From positions 6,542,610-6,606,609 of the forward strand of contig CM025855.1 in the NCBI GenBank assembly GCA_003952965.2: a stretch of 64,000 nt of DNA, given 5' to 3'. The notes below the pieces were generated by a model. That model searched no databases and was not told where the DNA came from. It saw only the letters and a list, made by a program, of their open reading frames with translations. This stretch comes from Morella rubra (taxonomy: Eukaryota; Streptophyta; Magnoliopsida; Fagales; Myricaceae). Within the stretch, counting starts at the first letter, position 1. Each line of letters begins with the position of its first letter. Shown piece by piece: positions 23,557 through 34,000 of this stretch. A program made the translations under genes and the position numbers.

Positions 23557-24695
23557 GGTTCCAGAGGGCAACAGCAATGGGTGGAAACACGGGAAATGAT
23601 TTGAATTCAAACCCGTTTGCAGCACTTCTGGGGAACCAAGTTGGGACGCAAGGTGGGGCACAGGTAGGGGATGGTGCTAATTCCCCCTCTACTACTGGTT
23701 CTGACACAACTTCAGGGCTCACTTCTCCGAATACAAACCCACTTCCAAACCCTTGGAGCAATACAATCGATAAGCTTTGCCGTTCTTGACTCTTTCAAAG
23801 CTTCTATGTTCCAGCTTTGATATTCCTATGCACTCACTAACGTTCTAGAGAAGAAAATCAACAAATAACTGAGAGGCCTGTTGTTGATTATCAAAAAAGG
23901 GGTTGTAGCTCTGAAGTAAAAAACTTAGTTCTCATGTCCCAAAAAATTTGGTTCTGCACACTTAATTAATGAATCTAGAATGTCATATACTGATATATTA
24001 CTTGCCAATGCCACGCAATGTAGTTGTATGAAGATCCCTCTGCTGTTATCTATGTGGTACGTGTATCTTCTTTGACCAATCTCAAATGCTATGTTATTGG
24101 ATCTATCTTCTGTCATTTGTGCACAGAGTTAAAATACTGCAGGAAGATTTAATTACCTAAACGTGTACTTGGTGACCTGGATAATTATGTAGACAATAAT
24201 ATCTTAGTTTCCAAGAATAAAGTCAATGCTTTTATGTCAATCTTTTATTGGTGTAGTTTGAAGATGTTAAGAGTTGTAATTGAAGGTACTAATGATAAAG
24301 CCCATATTATTAATGCACAAAATGTCAGGAGGTACTCAGACAACAACTACAAGGCCAAATCCTGCTGGGGATACAAGGGCACCTGGTATCGTTGGTCTTG
24401 GAGGGCTTGGGCTTCCTGATATGGAACACATGGTTAATGGTATCCCAGATGAGGCAAAGATTGCTCTCTAATCCCCAATATATGAATCAGGTACTACAAC
24501 AAAGAATATTTTCTTACCTGAAATAGATTATATTTTAGAGTTAGGCTCTTTAGTGTATTTAATACTTTCTCTGAATTTTAGATTCTCAGTCTCAACCCGC
24601 AACTTCGTGGCATGTTTGATATGATTCCTCAATTAAGAGAGATGATGCAAAACCCAGATCTTCTACGTCAGTTAACTAACCCAGAGACAATCCAG
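23557..24695 (+). pseudogene. Captured DSK2/ubiquilin exons
   Basis: Three exon pieces of a plant DSK2-type ubiquitin receptor are separated by intron-like sequence. They are 23557-23763 ([20 protein letters not shown]), 24329-24490 (GLGGLGLPDMEHM, then LLSNPQYMNQ in a shifted frame before a GT donor) and 24582-24695 ([29 protein letters not shown], ending at a GT donor). The last two belong to the STI1-like region. DSK2 proteins carry ubiquitinated clients to the proteasome through ubiquitin-like and UBA domains, neither of which is seen here. A deletion and frameshift in the middle exon show decay. Confidence 0.9.
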
Positions 24696-25604
24696 GTATA
24701 CGTTTACACTTATGGTCTCAATCTCACTGTCTGCAAGATGTATTCATATTGTTTCTATGTTATATTTTTAAACGAAGTTGTTGACTCCATTTAATATTGG
24801 GATTGAGTTCTAAGTCATCGTCTTGGTGGCCAACAACAATTTTTGATAACATATTTTGGTCGGTAAGAAGGTTGAGATTGATTGTGTTCGGAAATCTTGC
24901 TCACAATTATTTGTACCCTGAAGTTTAGTTGTGATCACCCCGTATTTGACCTTTCTTTTGCTCCTTTTCTAATTGGACCAGTTGGGATTTTCAAATTTCA
25001 CCTTGGCGCCATACAAGGCTCAGTAAGGATACGGAGTCCTCTCTGCTTATGGCCACCTTCTTGTAAATTTCCTACTCTCCAAGAAAAAGAGATATAGCAG
25101 TGAAGCTACAGTTGAGCTGCCTAGGAAAAAAAAAAAAAAAGGAATTTGAAGTTAGCTTTTCACTTTTGTTGTTCCTAAAAAAAGGTTCACTTTTTTTCCC
25201 TTCGTAAAAGTTTACACGTCTGATATCTCTTTCTTAGAGTATAAAGCTTTGTATAAACAGAGCTTAATTTTCATTTTTATAGTTTTGACTCAGTGATGTA
25301 GACTTATGTTGATGTTTTGCTAAAGAGAGGCTTCTTGATCTAAAGCCTTAGTGCAGTTCCAACTTTTGTTCCATGGGATGAGTAAATAGTAGTGATAAGT
25401 GACATCATCTTGACTCTATAATGCATGACTCAATCTAATATCGTTATAAAACAAGTCTTTGAACTTTCCTATCTTTTTTTTCTTTCTTCTTTTTGATTTG
25501 AACCTTCTATTATGTGGCGATTTCAGCAAACACATCAAAAGAGTCATCTATTACTGACTCATTTTTCAATTAAATTTTCACTCTAACTGCGTATTGTACA
25601 TTTA

Positions 25605-26010
25605 GAGATGGGAGATCCATTGACTGCTGAGGAGCTAGAAGAAAAGGAGCGGTTGTTAGAGGATGTGAGTGGATTTTTTTTCCCCTGAATTCACATGACA
25701 ATTTGGTTGGGTTTTAGAATTAATGGTTGATGTAGTGTAAACTATAAACTGATAGCTATAGCTTCCATATGATTTTCACAGTAGAGTTCTTTTACAATAG
25801 TCCCAATTGTTAAGTCTAAATATGTCTCCTTCATATTATGATAGGATCATTAAGAACATTGAAAGAAGGGAGGCTAGAATTTCATGCAAAGATGAGATCA
25901 TGAAAGCTATTGGGAAGAAGTTGGACAAGTACAAGAATCCATGGCTGGAGCTCAAGATACAATATGGTTAGAACAAGGGGAAATTGTACAACGAAGACTG
26001 CTTATTGTGT
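25605..26010 (+). pseudogene. Captured ISWI chromatin-remodeller exons (HAND-SANT-SLIDE region)
   Basis: The exon at 25605-25664 encodes GDPLTAEELEEKERLLED and ends at a GTGAGT donor. A second at about 25845-26010 encodes RIIKNIERREARIS, KDEIMKAIGKKLDKYKNPWL and LKIQYG, then an in-frame TAG where the family has glutamine, then NKGKLYNED. These strings belong to the C-terminal SANT/SLIDE part of plant ISWI ATPases (CHR11/CHR17 type). The SANT-coding exon between them is absent, as is the ATPase motor. The piece runs directly into the shared right end of the CACTA element, which would supply the 3' end of any transcript. Confidence 0.9.
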
Positions 26011-27289
26011 TGTATTTGAATATTTTAGCTGGTTTTTGCTTATTGTTATTTTATATTAGAAACTTGTTACTTTTTAGATTACTTGTAGAGATTCGTGTGT
26101 TTGTTGTAAAACATTATTAATCAATGATGAAGTATATTTTGTTTTATTATCCTTGTTCTTTAAGTTTTTACATCCAATGAATTATGGTTATTAAAATAAA
26201 TTTGTATTACCGATTAAAAAAATATGTATAGGAAACTATAGAAAAAAATTAGTGGTGTTTTAAAAATGCTCGCAAATACCCACAAAAAAAAAAACGACTG
26301 GCACAAACTTTTAGCAGCGGTCATCAAACCATTGCTATAGATGTTTAAACGCAAAAAAAAATCGACCTACAGTAGTGTTTTTAACAAACGCCGCAATAGA
26401 TTAATCTTCAGCGGCGTTTTACAAATGGTACTAAAGACCTGGAAAAAAAAAACACACGAGTCTCTAGTGGCGGTCACAAATACCACTAGTAGACCACAGC
26501 TATAGATCACGGTCTTCACCAGTAGTTACGAAAATCACCGCTATAGCCTATAGCGACAGTCATATAGCGGCGATTGCAACCGCTGCTATAGGTTATAGCG
26601 GCGATTTTTTTACCTTACCACTGCTAAAAGTTGGTTTTTTTGTTGTGGCAAATTAATACAGCTACATGAAAAATACACCAAAAATATACGGCTAGCTATA
26701 TATATATATGTCACTGTTAATATACCAAAAATATTCCTTTCACTCTTTCATAGGCTAGCTATACTTTAATGCGGCTTCATGAAAATTTCTTCATTGGTTA
26801 TAAGTAGCAAAGTGGAATTCCCCAGTACTTGCTTTGTTATTCAAAATTAGCCCCAAAATAAGTAAAATCGAGTAGTGCAGGGGCGCCCTAACAGCAATTC
26901 CTGTGCATGTGTATCTACGTATAAGCAGACTAGGTCTGTATACAAGATTGTCACGATGCAGAAAAATAATATGAGCTAGCCTATGAGGGGCTGGCTAGCT
27001 AATAGCAAAATCAGTGATAGAATTTTCTTCTTAACAAATTTAATATTGGTTTTGAATAAGCCGGGTCAGTACATGCATGCATGCATGTTAGGTTATAGGG
27101 TACTACCCGTTGAGTGACGTGGGGAAATATGTCATACACATGTCGCACTCTAATTGGTGTTATATATTGACGTGGTTTTAAAATTTCATGTCAGCACTTT
27201 CGTTAACTGTTTAATTGGAGTTGAGTGGAAGAAATATTTTGCATGCTCTTAGTTTGTGATCGCAAATATCCTTTTATTACTTACCCAAA

Positions 27290-27830
27290 AAAAAAAAATC
27301 CTTTCATTGAATGTTACACTAAAAATTAAAGCACAAGAACAATATAATTAAAAGTTCTCGTCTATATTATATATATATATATATATATTTCTCTAAAACT
27401 TCATATAGCACTCAAAAAATCCCTATATATATAACTTTTCTTTTTAAGACCTCTAGCTAGCTACATAATTTCCCCTAGCTAATTGCTTCCACTCCTAGCT
27501 AGTAGTTAAACTCTCATTTAATAGTTCATGGAAATGGAAATGTGCGTGGGTGTTAGGGTTGGCTAATTTCGAGGGCAAATGCACAATTAGCTAGGGGCCA
27601 AGGGCAGGCCTCAACTGAATCCAACCAATATCAACGATTCTTTTCCTAGCATATCCTGCAGCCGGTTGCTAGCTAGTTACGAGGTTCATCCAGCTGAGGA
27701 ACATGACTTTTGTTTTTGTTTTGGGATGATCATGAACCTCGTCTTTTCAAAAATCACCAACCAGCCAGCTCCAAGTTGTGCCACTAATAATCTCAGCAAC
27801 AACAGCATTCTCGCCACGTTGTATTAATAA
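27290..27830. repeat. Segmental duplication, copy B, left part
   Basis: Collinear with 17700-17884 and 19190-19385 of copy A. At its right end (27805-27828) a short segment reads in reverse, CCACGTTGTATTAATAAAAGACG against copy A's TCTTTTATTAGATACAACGTGG (about 19370-19391). This marks a small local inversion beside the LINE insertion point. Confidence 0.7.
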
Positions 27831-28239
27831 AAGACGTTGGCTAGTCAAACTCAGGGTACTTTTTATCCTTGGCAAAATAGAAGAGATAGGCTAATATGGT
27901 GTCCTAGTACAAATGGTAAGTTTTTGGTATCTTCCGCTGTTGATTCTCTTGCACCATCTTACCCGAAGGTTGCCTGGTACTGCATTTTGTGGGGTGAGAG
28001 CCATGTGCTAAGGTTCGCTTTTATTTCCTGGTTAGCATTTAGAGAGAGGCTTTCTACTCGAACAGCACTACGATGTAGGGGTATGGGTAATGATTGCGTT
28101 GTGTTTTGTGTGGAGGAGGGCCGGAGGATGAGGACCATTTATTTTTTCAATGCCCATTCTCTCGCCGTATTTGGATACTTTTATCGGACAGATGTGATAT
28201 TTCTAGAGATATGTACTGCTGGAAGGACGTGGTCCAATA

Positions 28240-29303
28240 TGTTAAGAATAAAAATAAAAGATAGAAAATATTTAAATTAAAGGAGAGAGAGAGAGAGGAG
28301 AGAGATAAGTGAGACGTGAGATTTGAGTGGTTCGGTTTATAAACCTATATTCATTATGAGAAGCTCTAACTGGACAGATTAGTGCATTCACTGATGTGTT
28401 TTTGAGAGCTTACAGATAGGTTTATTTATAAGCCTTTGATTACAATAGCCTACATTGCTAATGTGGGACTTTAATAACTCTAATACTCTCTCGCAAATTC
28501 AAGGTGGACATACGTTGAGTTTGGACTTACAAAAAGAAATTTTCCATAAAAAAATGACGCCGGAGGATGGCCAAAGAAAGGTGAACAGTAGCTTGAGATT
28601 GCCGAAATCTAGTCGGAGAGGGGCGGACAATCGCCTAAATGTGGCCGGAGAGGGTTGCCAAAATGAGGATATCGTCGAAGGAATGTTGGACAGGGCACCA
28701 AAAAGCCCCCAAAAAGCCCAAGAGAAAATGCCGGAAGGTCGCTGGAGTGATGTCAGACAGGGCGTCGGAAGGCCCAAGAGAAAATGTCAGAAGGTCACCA
28801 GACAGGGCACTGGAAGGCCCAAGAGAAGATGTCAGAAGGTCACCAGAGTGATGCCGGACAGGGTGTCGAAAGGCTGGAGAGAAGATGTCGAACGTGGTGC
28901 CAAAAGGCTCGACAGAAGATGCTGGAAGGTTGTCGGACTGGCTGCCAAAAGGCCCTAGAGAAGATGATGGAAGTTTGCCAGAATGATTGCCGACAGGCGC
29001 CGGAAGGCCTAAGAAAAGAACTAAATCAGGCCGAATTGGGCCACAGAATCGAACCTGACTCTAATACCATGTTAAGAATAGAAATAAAAGAGAGAAAATA
29101 TTTAAACTAAAGGAGAGAGAGGAGAGAGATAAGTGAGACACGAAGATTTAAGTGGTTCGGTTCATAGACCTACATCCACTATAGAAAGGTTCAATTGGGC
29201 AAATTAGTATACTCATTGATGTGTTTTTGAGAGATTACAAAAAAGTTTATTTATAAATCTTTTATTATAATAATCTACGTTACTGACTTTAATAACTCGA
29301 ATA
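28240..29303 (-). mobile_element. TRIM-like small LTR element nested in the LINE
   Basis: Direct terminal repeats of about 240 bp, 28240-28484 and 29070-29303, both start TGTTAAGAAT and run through GTGGTTCGGTT and TGATGTGTTTTTGAGAG to AATAACTC(T/G)AATA. Next to the right repeat, on the minus strand, lies ATGGTATTAGAGTCAGG, which resembles the initiator-Met tRNA primer site of plant LTR elements. This places the 5' end at the right. Flanks CAATA/CAATG look like the 5-base target duplication, and the LINE reading resumes across it. There are no retroelement proteins in its 585-base interior, as in TRIM elements. The repeats are clearly diverged, so it is not young. Confidence 0.8.
28560..29005. 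repeat. Degenerate tandem repeat inside the TRIM-like element
   Basis: Units of about 50 bases built on GGAAGGCCCAAGAGAAGATG and TCAGAAGGTCACCAGA-type strings are repeated seven or more times with divergence. They create long basic pseudo-ORFs in two frames (KRKCQKV, REDVRRSPE). These ORFs are repeat artefacts rather than genes. Confidence 0.75.
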
Positions 29304-29697
29304 CAATGGATGGCAGTTAATATGAAAGGTAGGACGTTGCTTGCGAGAATTTTTAAAATCATGTTCACAGCGGCTATTTATTATTTGTGGAGGGAACGAA
29401 ACTCCAGAATTTTCAGAGTTAACAGTAGAAGGCTTATACATGTTTTTAGTGAGATATGATGGCTAGGATTAACAGAGTTCGAGATATGAGGACTGATGTG
29501 AATATTCAATTAAGTAGAAAATGGAAGATTTCAGAAGACATTTACATCATACAGAAGACAGATGCTTTTGTGATACTTAGTTGTTTTTAGAGTTTACTTT
29601 CTAAGTTGTAGCTCCTTGGAGATCTGAGTTTTTTTTTTTTTTTTTCTGGGCTAGGCCTACTCTTTGTACAGTTCTCGGGAAATTAATACTTACCGGT

Positions 29698-29960
29698 TAC
29701 CAAAAACGTGGTGCCCCAATTTCATGTACGTTTATAGTAGTTAAACTTCCTTTGGTGACATTGATATATGCTTTCTAATTATGGCCCAACATTAGATGGC
29801 GATTGATGTTCTGTTATCCACATTTTGGAGTCCGTATCGAGTGACGGCCTTTCATAGAGGATGATGATCACACGCAACCTGACATCAACATGCATTTTTT
29901 TTTTTCCTAAGTACCATCAACATGCATTCAAACTCGGAGTTCGGTGCCATTAAAGGAGAG
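29698..29960. repeat. Segmental duplication, copy B, right part
   Basis: Matches 19385-19615 of copy A: ACGTGGTGCCCCAATTTC, TTTGGTGACATTGATATATG, ATTTTGGAGTCCGTATC and ACACGCAACCTGACA are all shared. The copies differ by many small indels, indicating an old duplication. Confidence 0.75.
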
Positions 29961-31544
29961 ATCATAAAGAGGGTGACGTATGATCTACATGATGAACGAG
30001 CGGGTGCACGAGGCAATCGATTAAGGCTCCCTTAACGTGGAGGTACGTAGGATAATATATTATAACTTAAAAAAAAAAATAAGAATTACGTAATTTTACT
30101 AAATTAAAGATTAAAAAAAAGCCTAAAATTTTCAGAATATAACTTGACTACAAAATATGAATATTTTACAAATTAGTTTATAAAATTAAAATTGAAAATA
30201 AAAAACCTAAGCATCCTATAAACTAGCAGTACTAGCAATAATAACAGTCTAATTAACTCTATAATTAACTTTAGCTCTCTTTTCCTAAATAATATCACTT
30301 TCCAAAAATTCTTCTTTTAAAACCTAATTTTACAACTACCTACTTTTTTATTCACTAACTCAAGTTCTCAAAAAAATAAATTCTCATAACATCTTTTTAC
30401 TAACCAATTGTATAGTGGCATACAAATCGTCTAATCAGTGGATTGTTCTTTTTGTTAAACAACGAAACAATCATACAACCAATTTTTTTGCTAAACAAAG
30501 TAGCTTCTAAAAATACTTCCTATGAAGCAGGGATTTGCCACTGGACACTCCTAGAGCACTGGTTCGGCAGAATGAATGCTAATTTGTAGAAAAAATTCGT
30601 GTAGTTGAACGTAAAGGGGAGGAAGGAGTATGCAAAGCAAGGGAAAGTCGGGGGTTATCTCTAGAAGGGTAGAAAGTGGCATACATTTTTCGCTCGAGCT
30701 AAGGTCAGGCGAAAATCAAGCGAAATTGAGAGATTTTAGGATCGAATCACAATTCGCAAATTTGAACTCCTTTTTTCAAAATTTGAATGCTCTGAAGATC
30801 ATATTCCGAAGATACACTTGAGATATTTTAGGATCGGATCACACTTTGCAATTTTGAACTTATTTTTTAAAATTCGAACATCCTTTGTCTTTATCTTCGT
30901 GATTCAAATGCTTTCCAATTCTAATCTTGTTAGGAGACGTATTAAACATTTGAACAAACATTTATCTAAAAAATTCAAATTACAACTCAAATTTAAAACG
31001 GAATTTGTCAATAATATTAACATACATGAAAAATTACAATTTTATCCCTATATTTTATTTTTGGCGGTGACTATTTTATGAGGGTAAAATTGTAATTTTG
31101 AAGACCAAAAATAAATTTCTGTTCAAATTGACGGAAAATTTTAATGGAGAGTGCAAAATGTCTGAAATCAATAGTTGGTAGGTATAATGTGTCAAAAATA
31201 ATAAATCGGAGTGCAAAGTATCAAGACCTCTAGAATTAGAGGGTATGAAGTGTCTTTATCCCTATAATCAATTACCCAAAAAGAAAAAGAAGAGGAAAAT
31301 AGTGTACTTATTCTGTACTTCTTAAAAGCCAGTCAATTGTGGCTTAATTTGGCTTCAAAGCCATTACTGTCTGATAAGGATGTTTGAAACAGAAAAAGAA
31401 GAAGAAAATAGTGTACTTATTCTGTACTTCTTAAAAGCCAGTCAATTGTGGCTTAATTTGGCTTCAAAGCCATTACTGTCTGATAAGGATATTTGAAACA
31501 CGAATGTTACAAAGAGAAAGCCAGCAGATCCATGTTGTCCATGT

Positions 31545-31579
<35 letters not shown>

Positions 31580-31800
31580 AACGTACGACGAGTTGCTAAG
31601 ACTCAACTTTTTTGGTCTCCCTGACCAGTGTGAGAATTCAAAGGTTTCGAATTCAGAGAACGGAGGTTTTCCTTTTTGTTTAGGTTGGGAACTAAGGATG
31701 CTAACCGGCCGGCCGGTGGTTAACTGTCCGTCTCAATTTCGTTAAGCACATACAACCCAGGCTTTTGCTAGTTAGGTTAGAGGAAACCAAGCACACAAAG
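29961..31800. other. AT-rich intergenic region
   Basis: No gene or protein-coding element was recognised. It contains a 115-bp tandem duplication, a (TA)n run at 31549-31576 and stretches with alternating TTCAAATTTG-like words (30730-31140) that look like decayed repeat DNA. Confidence 0.5.
31272..31500. repeat. Tandem duplication, about 113 bp
   Basis: AAATAGTGTACTTATTCTGT through CAGTCAATTGTGGCTTAATT to TGTCTGATAAGGAT(G/A)TTTGAAACA occurs twice in succession, about 31297-31390 and 31408-31500. The two copies are almost identical, so the event is recent. Confidence 0.9.
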
Positions 31801-32035
31801 CATTCCAAGGATTGAAGTTGGACAAGAACAGTTCCTTTACTGCTTTAGAAAATGATATATGTACACTAAAAGATCGAAGGGCCTATTTACAAAACAAATG
31901 GAATCCTAGGCCCCCCGCTCTCTTGCTGAATCTGTATACAAAACCCTTGAATATATTGATTGAATACCTAAAAAATTGGGGAAAATATGTTTTCCTTACT
32001 ATTATGTACACTGATAAACTCCCCTACCGTGTTAC

Positions 32036-32329
32036 TTACAATCTTACTTCAACCACATCCCCATCTTTGAGCTCTGTGCTGGGCAACACGAGGTGGCCAT
32101 TAACCAAAACGAGCTTTCCCTCAAATCCTCCTCTTCTAGCAGCATCTGCAGCAGTGCTGCCGCTCCTTAACCTCATAATCTCACCACGGGGCCAACATAC
32201 AATCACCACCTCCCCAAGGTTAACAGAACCAGTACCAACACAAGATTTTTCTCCATTATTTGCTTGTCCGGCACTTGCTTCAGAGCGTAGTTGTTCTTCC
32301 CACTGAAGCATTGTCCTCAATATACGCAC
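32036..32329 (-). CDS. RelA/SpoT homologue (RSH), terminal exon with TGS domain (partial gene)
   Basis: A 98-codon open exon on the minus strand follows an acceptor (CTCTAG, 32335-32330) and ends with TAA at 32038-32036. It carries IVCWPRGEIMRLRSGSTAAD, LVLVNGHLVLPSTELKDGD and VVEVRL. This is a TGS domain of the kind that ends plant plastid RSH enzymes, most like RSH1, which make or degrade (p)ppGpp in the stringent response. The exon start codon is GTG (Val), so translation begins in an upstream exon. The remaining exons should lie at higher coordinates, beyond 33000, but none is seen after the gap. Sequence below 32036 is probably 3' UTR. Family assignment is strong; the RSH subtype is from memory. 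Confidence 0.85.
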   Translation of the reverse strand: MRILRTMLQWEEQLRSEASAGQANNGEKSCVGTGSVNLGEVVIVCWPRGEIMRLRSGSTAADAARRGGFEGKLVLVNGHLVLPSTELKDGDVVEVRL

Positions 32330-33000
32330 CTAGAGTTTCAGAACTTTAATTGATTTTGTGAACAGTCATTTAAATGAAATAGGCAAGTACAACTACCAAT
32401 GTGGGTGTGAGTGTCAGCCGGCCGTGAGCCACAGGACTCAGCAGTGCTACAGACAACAATATTAAGACCAAGACTACAATCAACAGCAAGTTGCAGTTCT
32501 AGCTCCAATGGGAAGGCTCACAAGTCAGAACACTAGAGATCTGTCAATTATGCGGTCCACCAATTAACATGTCTGCCATGTGAAGATTGCGTTGTGTACC
32601 AAGACTGCTACAACTGTCGTTACAATATCAAGTAATTATGTGCAACGCCATGCACTACATCAACCACTGATACTGTGCGGGAAGTAGAGAAAGATAGCAA
32701 TGCAGGCTCTCTAGACGCAGCAAAATCTTTAATACCTACGTCTCTATTCTGAGTTGAAAATACTAACAAAATTAGAGAAATCTTCCAAGACCCTGCCTTC
32801 AAAATGACAAATAAAAATAATTTTCTGAAAACATGTTTTGTAACCTTTCAAAAACCAAAAGCAAGATTTATTGGAAGTCGTCTTCCAGAATGTAGGGTTA
32901 TAGATGCAAATCTCTCAATGCTTAGAAGTTTATCAGTACTAACATCAACCAACAGCGGGAAAAAGGGAACAAACAGAGTTTTCCTTCTCTTTCATGTTGC
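32330..33000 (-). other. Probable RSH intron sequence
   Basis: Non-coding sequence directly upstream of the RSH terminal exon on the minus strand, running into the assembly gap. No exon, repeat or known element was recognised. Confidence 0.5.
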
Positions 33001-34000
33001 NNNNNNNNNNNNNNNNNNNNNNNNNNNNNNNNNNNNNNNNNNNNNNNNNNNNNNNNNNNNNNNNNNNNNNNNNNNNNNNNNNNNNNNNNNNNNNNNNNNN
33101 NNNNNNNNNNNNNNNNNNNNNNNNNNNNNNNNNNNNNNNNNNNNNNNNNNNNNNNNNNNNNNNNNNNNNNNNNNNNNNNNNNNNNNNNNNNNNNNNNNNN
33201 NNNNNNNNNNNNNNNNNNNNNNNNNNNNNNNNNNNNNNNNNNNNNNNNNNNNNNNNNNNNNNNNNNNNNNNNNNNNNNNNNNNNNNNNNNNNNNNNNNNN
33301 NNNNNNNNNNNNNNNNNNNNNNNNNNNNNNNNNNNNNNNNNNNNNNNNNNNNNNNNNNNNNNNNNNNNNNNNNNNNNNNNNNNNNNNNNNNNNNNNNNNN
33401 NNNNNNNNNNNNNNNNNNNNNNNNNNNNNNNNNNNNNNNNNNNNNNNNNNNNNNNNNNNNNNNNNNNNNNNNNNNNNNNNNNNNNNNNNNNNNNNNNNNN
33501 NNNNNNNNNNNNNNNNNNNNNNNNNNNNNNNNNNNNNNNNNNNNNNNNNNNNNNNNNNNNNNNNNNNNNNNNNNNNNNNNNNNNNNNNNNNNNNNNNNNN
33601 NNNNNNNNNNNNNNNNNNNNNNNNNNNNNNNNNNNNNNNNNNNNNNNNNNNNNNNNNNNNNNNNNNNNNNNNNNNNNNNNNNNNNNNNNNNNNNNNNNNN
33701 NNNNNNNNNNNNNNNNNNNNNNNNNNNNNNNNNNNNNNNNNNNNNNNNNNNNNNNNNNNNNNNNNNNNNNNNNNNNNNNNNNNNNNNNNNNNNNNNNNNN
33801 NNNNNNNNNNNNNNNNNNNNNNNNNNNNNNNNNNNNNNNNNNNNNNNNNNNNNNNNNNNNNNNNNNNNNNNNNNNNNNNNNNNNNNNNNNNNNNNNNNNN
33901 NNNNNNNNNNNNNNNNNNNNNNNNNNNNNNNNNNNNNNNNNNNNNNNNNNNNNNNNNNNNNNNNNNNNNNNNNNNNNNNNNNNNNNNNNNNNNNNNNNNN
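33001..34000. other. Assembly gap (1000 N)
   Basis: Exactly 1000 unknown bases, a conventional scaffold-gap length rather than a measured one. Sequence character changes across it: AT-rich with clear homopolymers before, C-rich and repeat-poor after. Translations that run through it are meaningless. Confidence 1.

Larger units (their letters stand above)
21825..26647. mobile_element. Non-autonomous CACTA transposon with captured host genes, element 2
   Basis: The left end reads CACTAACAAAAAAACTGG and the right end is the reverse complement of CACAACAAAAAAACC. The target duplication GCA at 21822-21824 and 26648-26650 fixes the borders. Subterminal arrays of TTTAGCGGYG units occur at both ends. 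The left 600 and right 650 bases match, inverted, the two ends of element 1, so they are one family in opposite orientations. Its 4823 bp hold plus-strand exon pieces of dynamin, DSK2/ubiquilin and ISWI genes and no recognised transposase. Introns remain between exons, indicating DNA-level capture. This structure is known for gene-capturing (Pack-type) CACTA elements. Confidence 0.92.
27831..29697 (+). mobile_element. LINE 3' end (zf-RVT), 5'-truncated, interrupted
   Basis: The plus strand from 27835 encodes a LINE C-terminal zf-RVT region (WCPSTNGKFLVSSAVDSL, FISWLAFRERLSTR). It resumes after 29304 with a WRERNSRIF-type tail and ends with a T-rich stretch and AATACTTACCGGTTACCAAAAA, a typical plant LINE 3' end. 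5' truncation and loss of frame are usual for LINE copies. A small LTR element is inserted at 28240-29303. The LINE itself splits copy B of the segmental duplication. Confidence 0.8.

Noticed and set aside
28455-29110. Long basic ORFs in two plus frames
   Set aside because: Generated by a degenerate 50-base tandem repeat inside a TRIM-like element.
31812-32306. 164-codon plus-strand ORF
   Set aside because: Antisense shadow of the RSH terminal exon, whose minus-strand TGS domain is clear.
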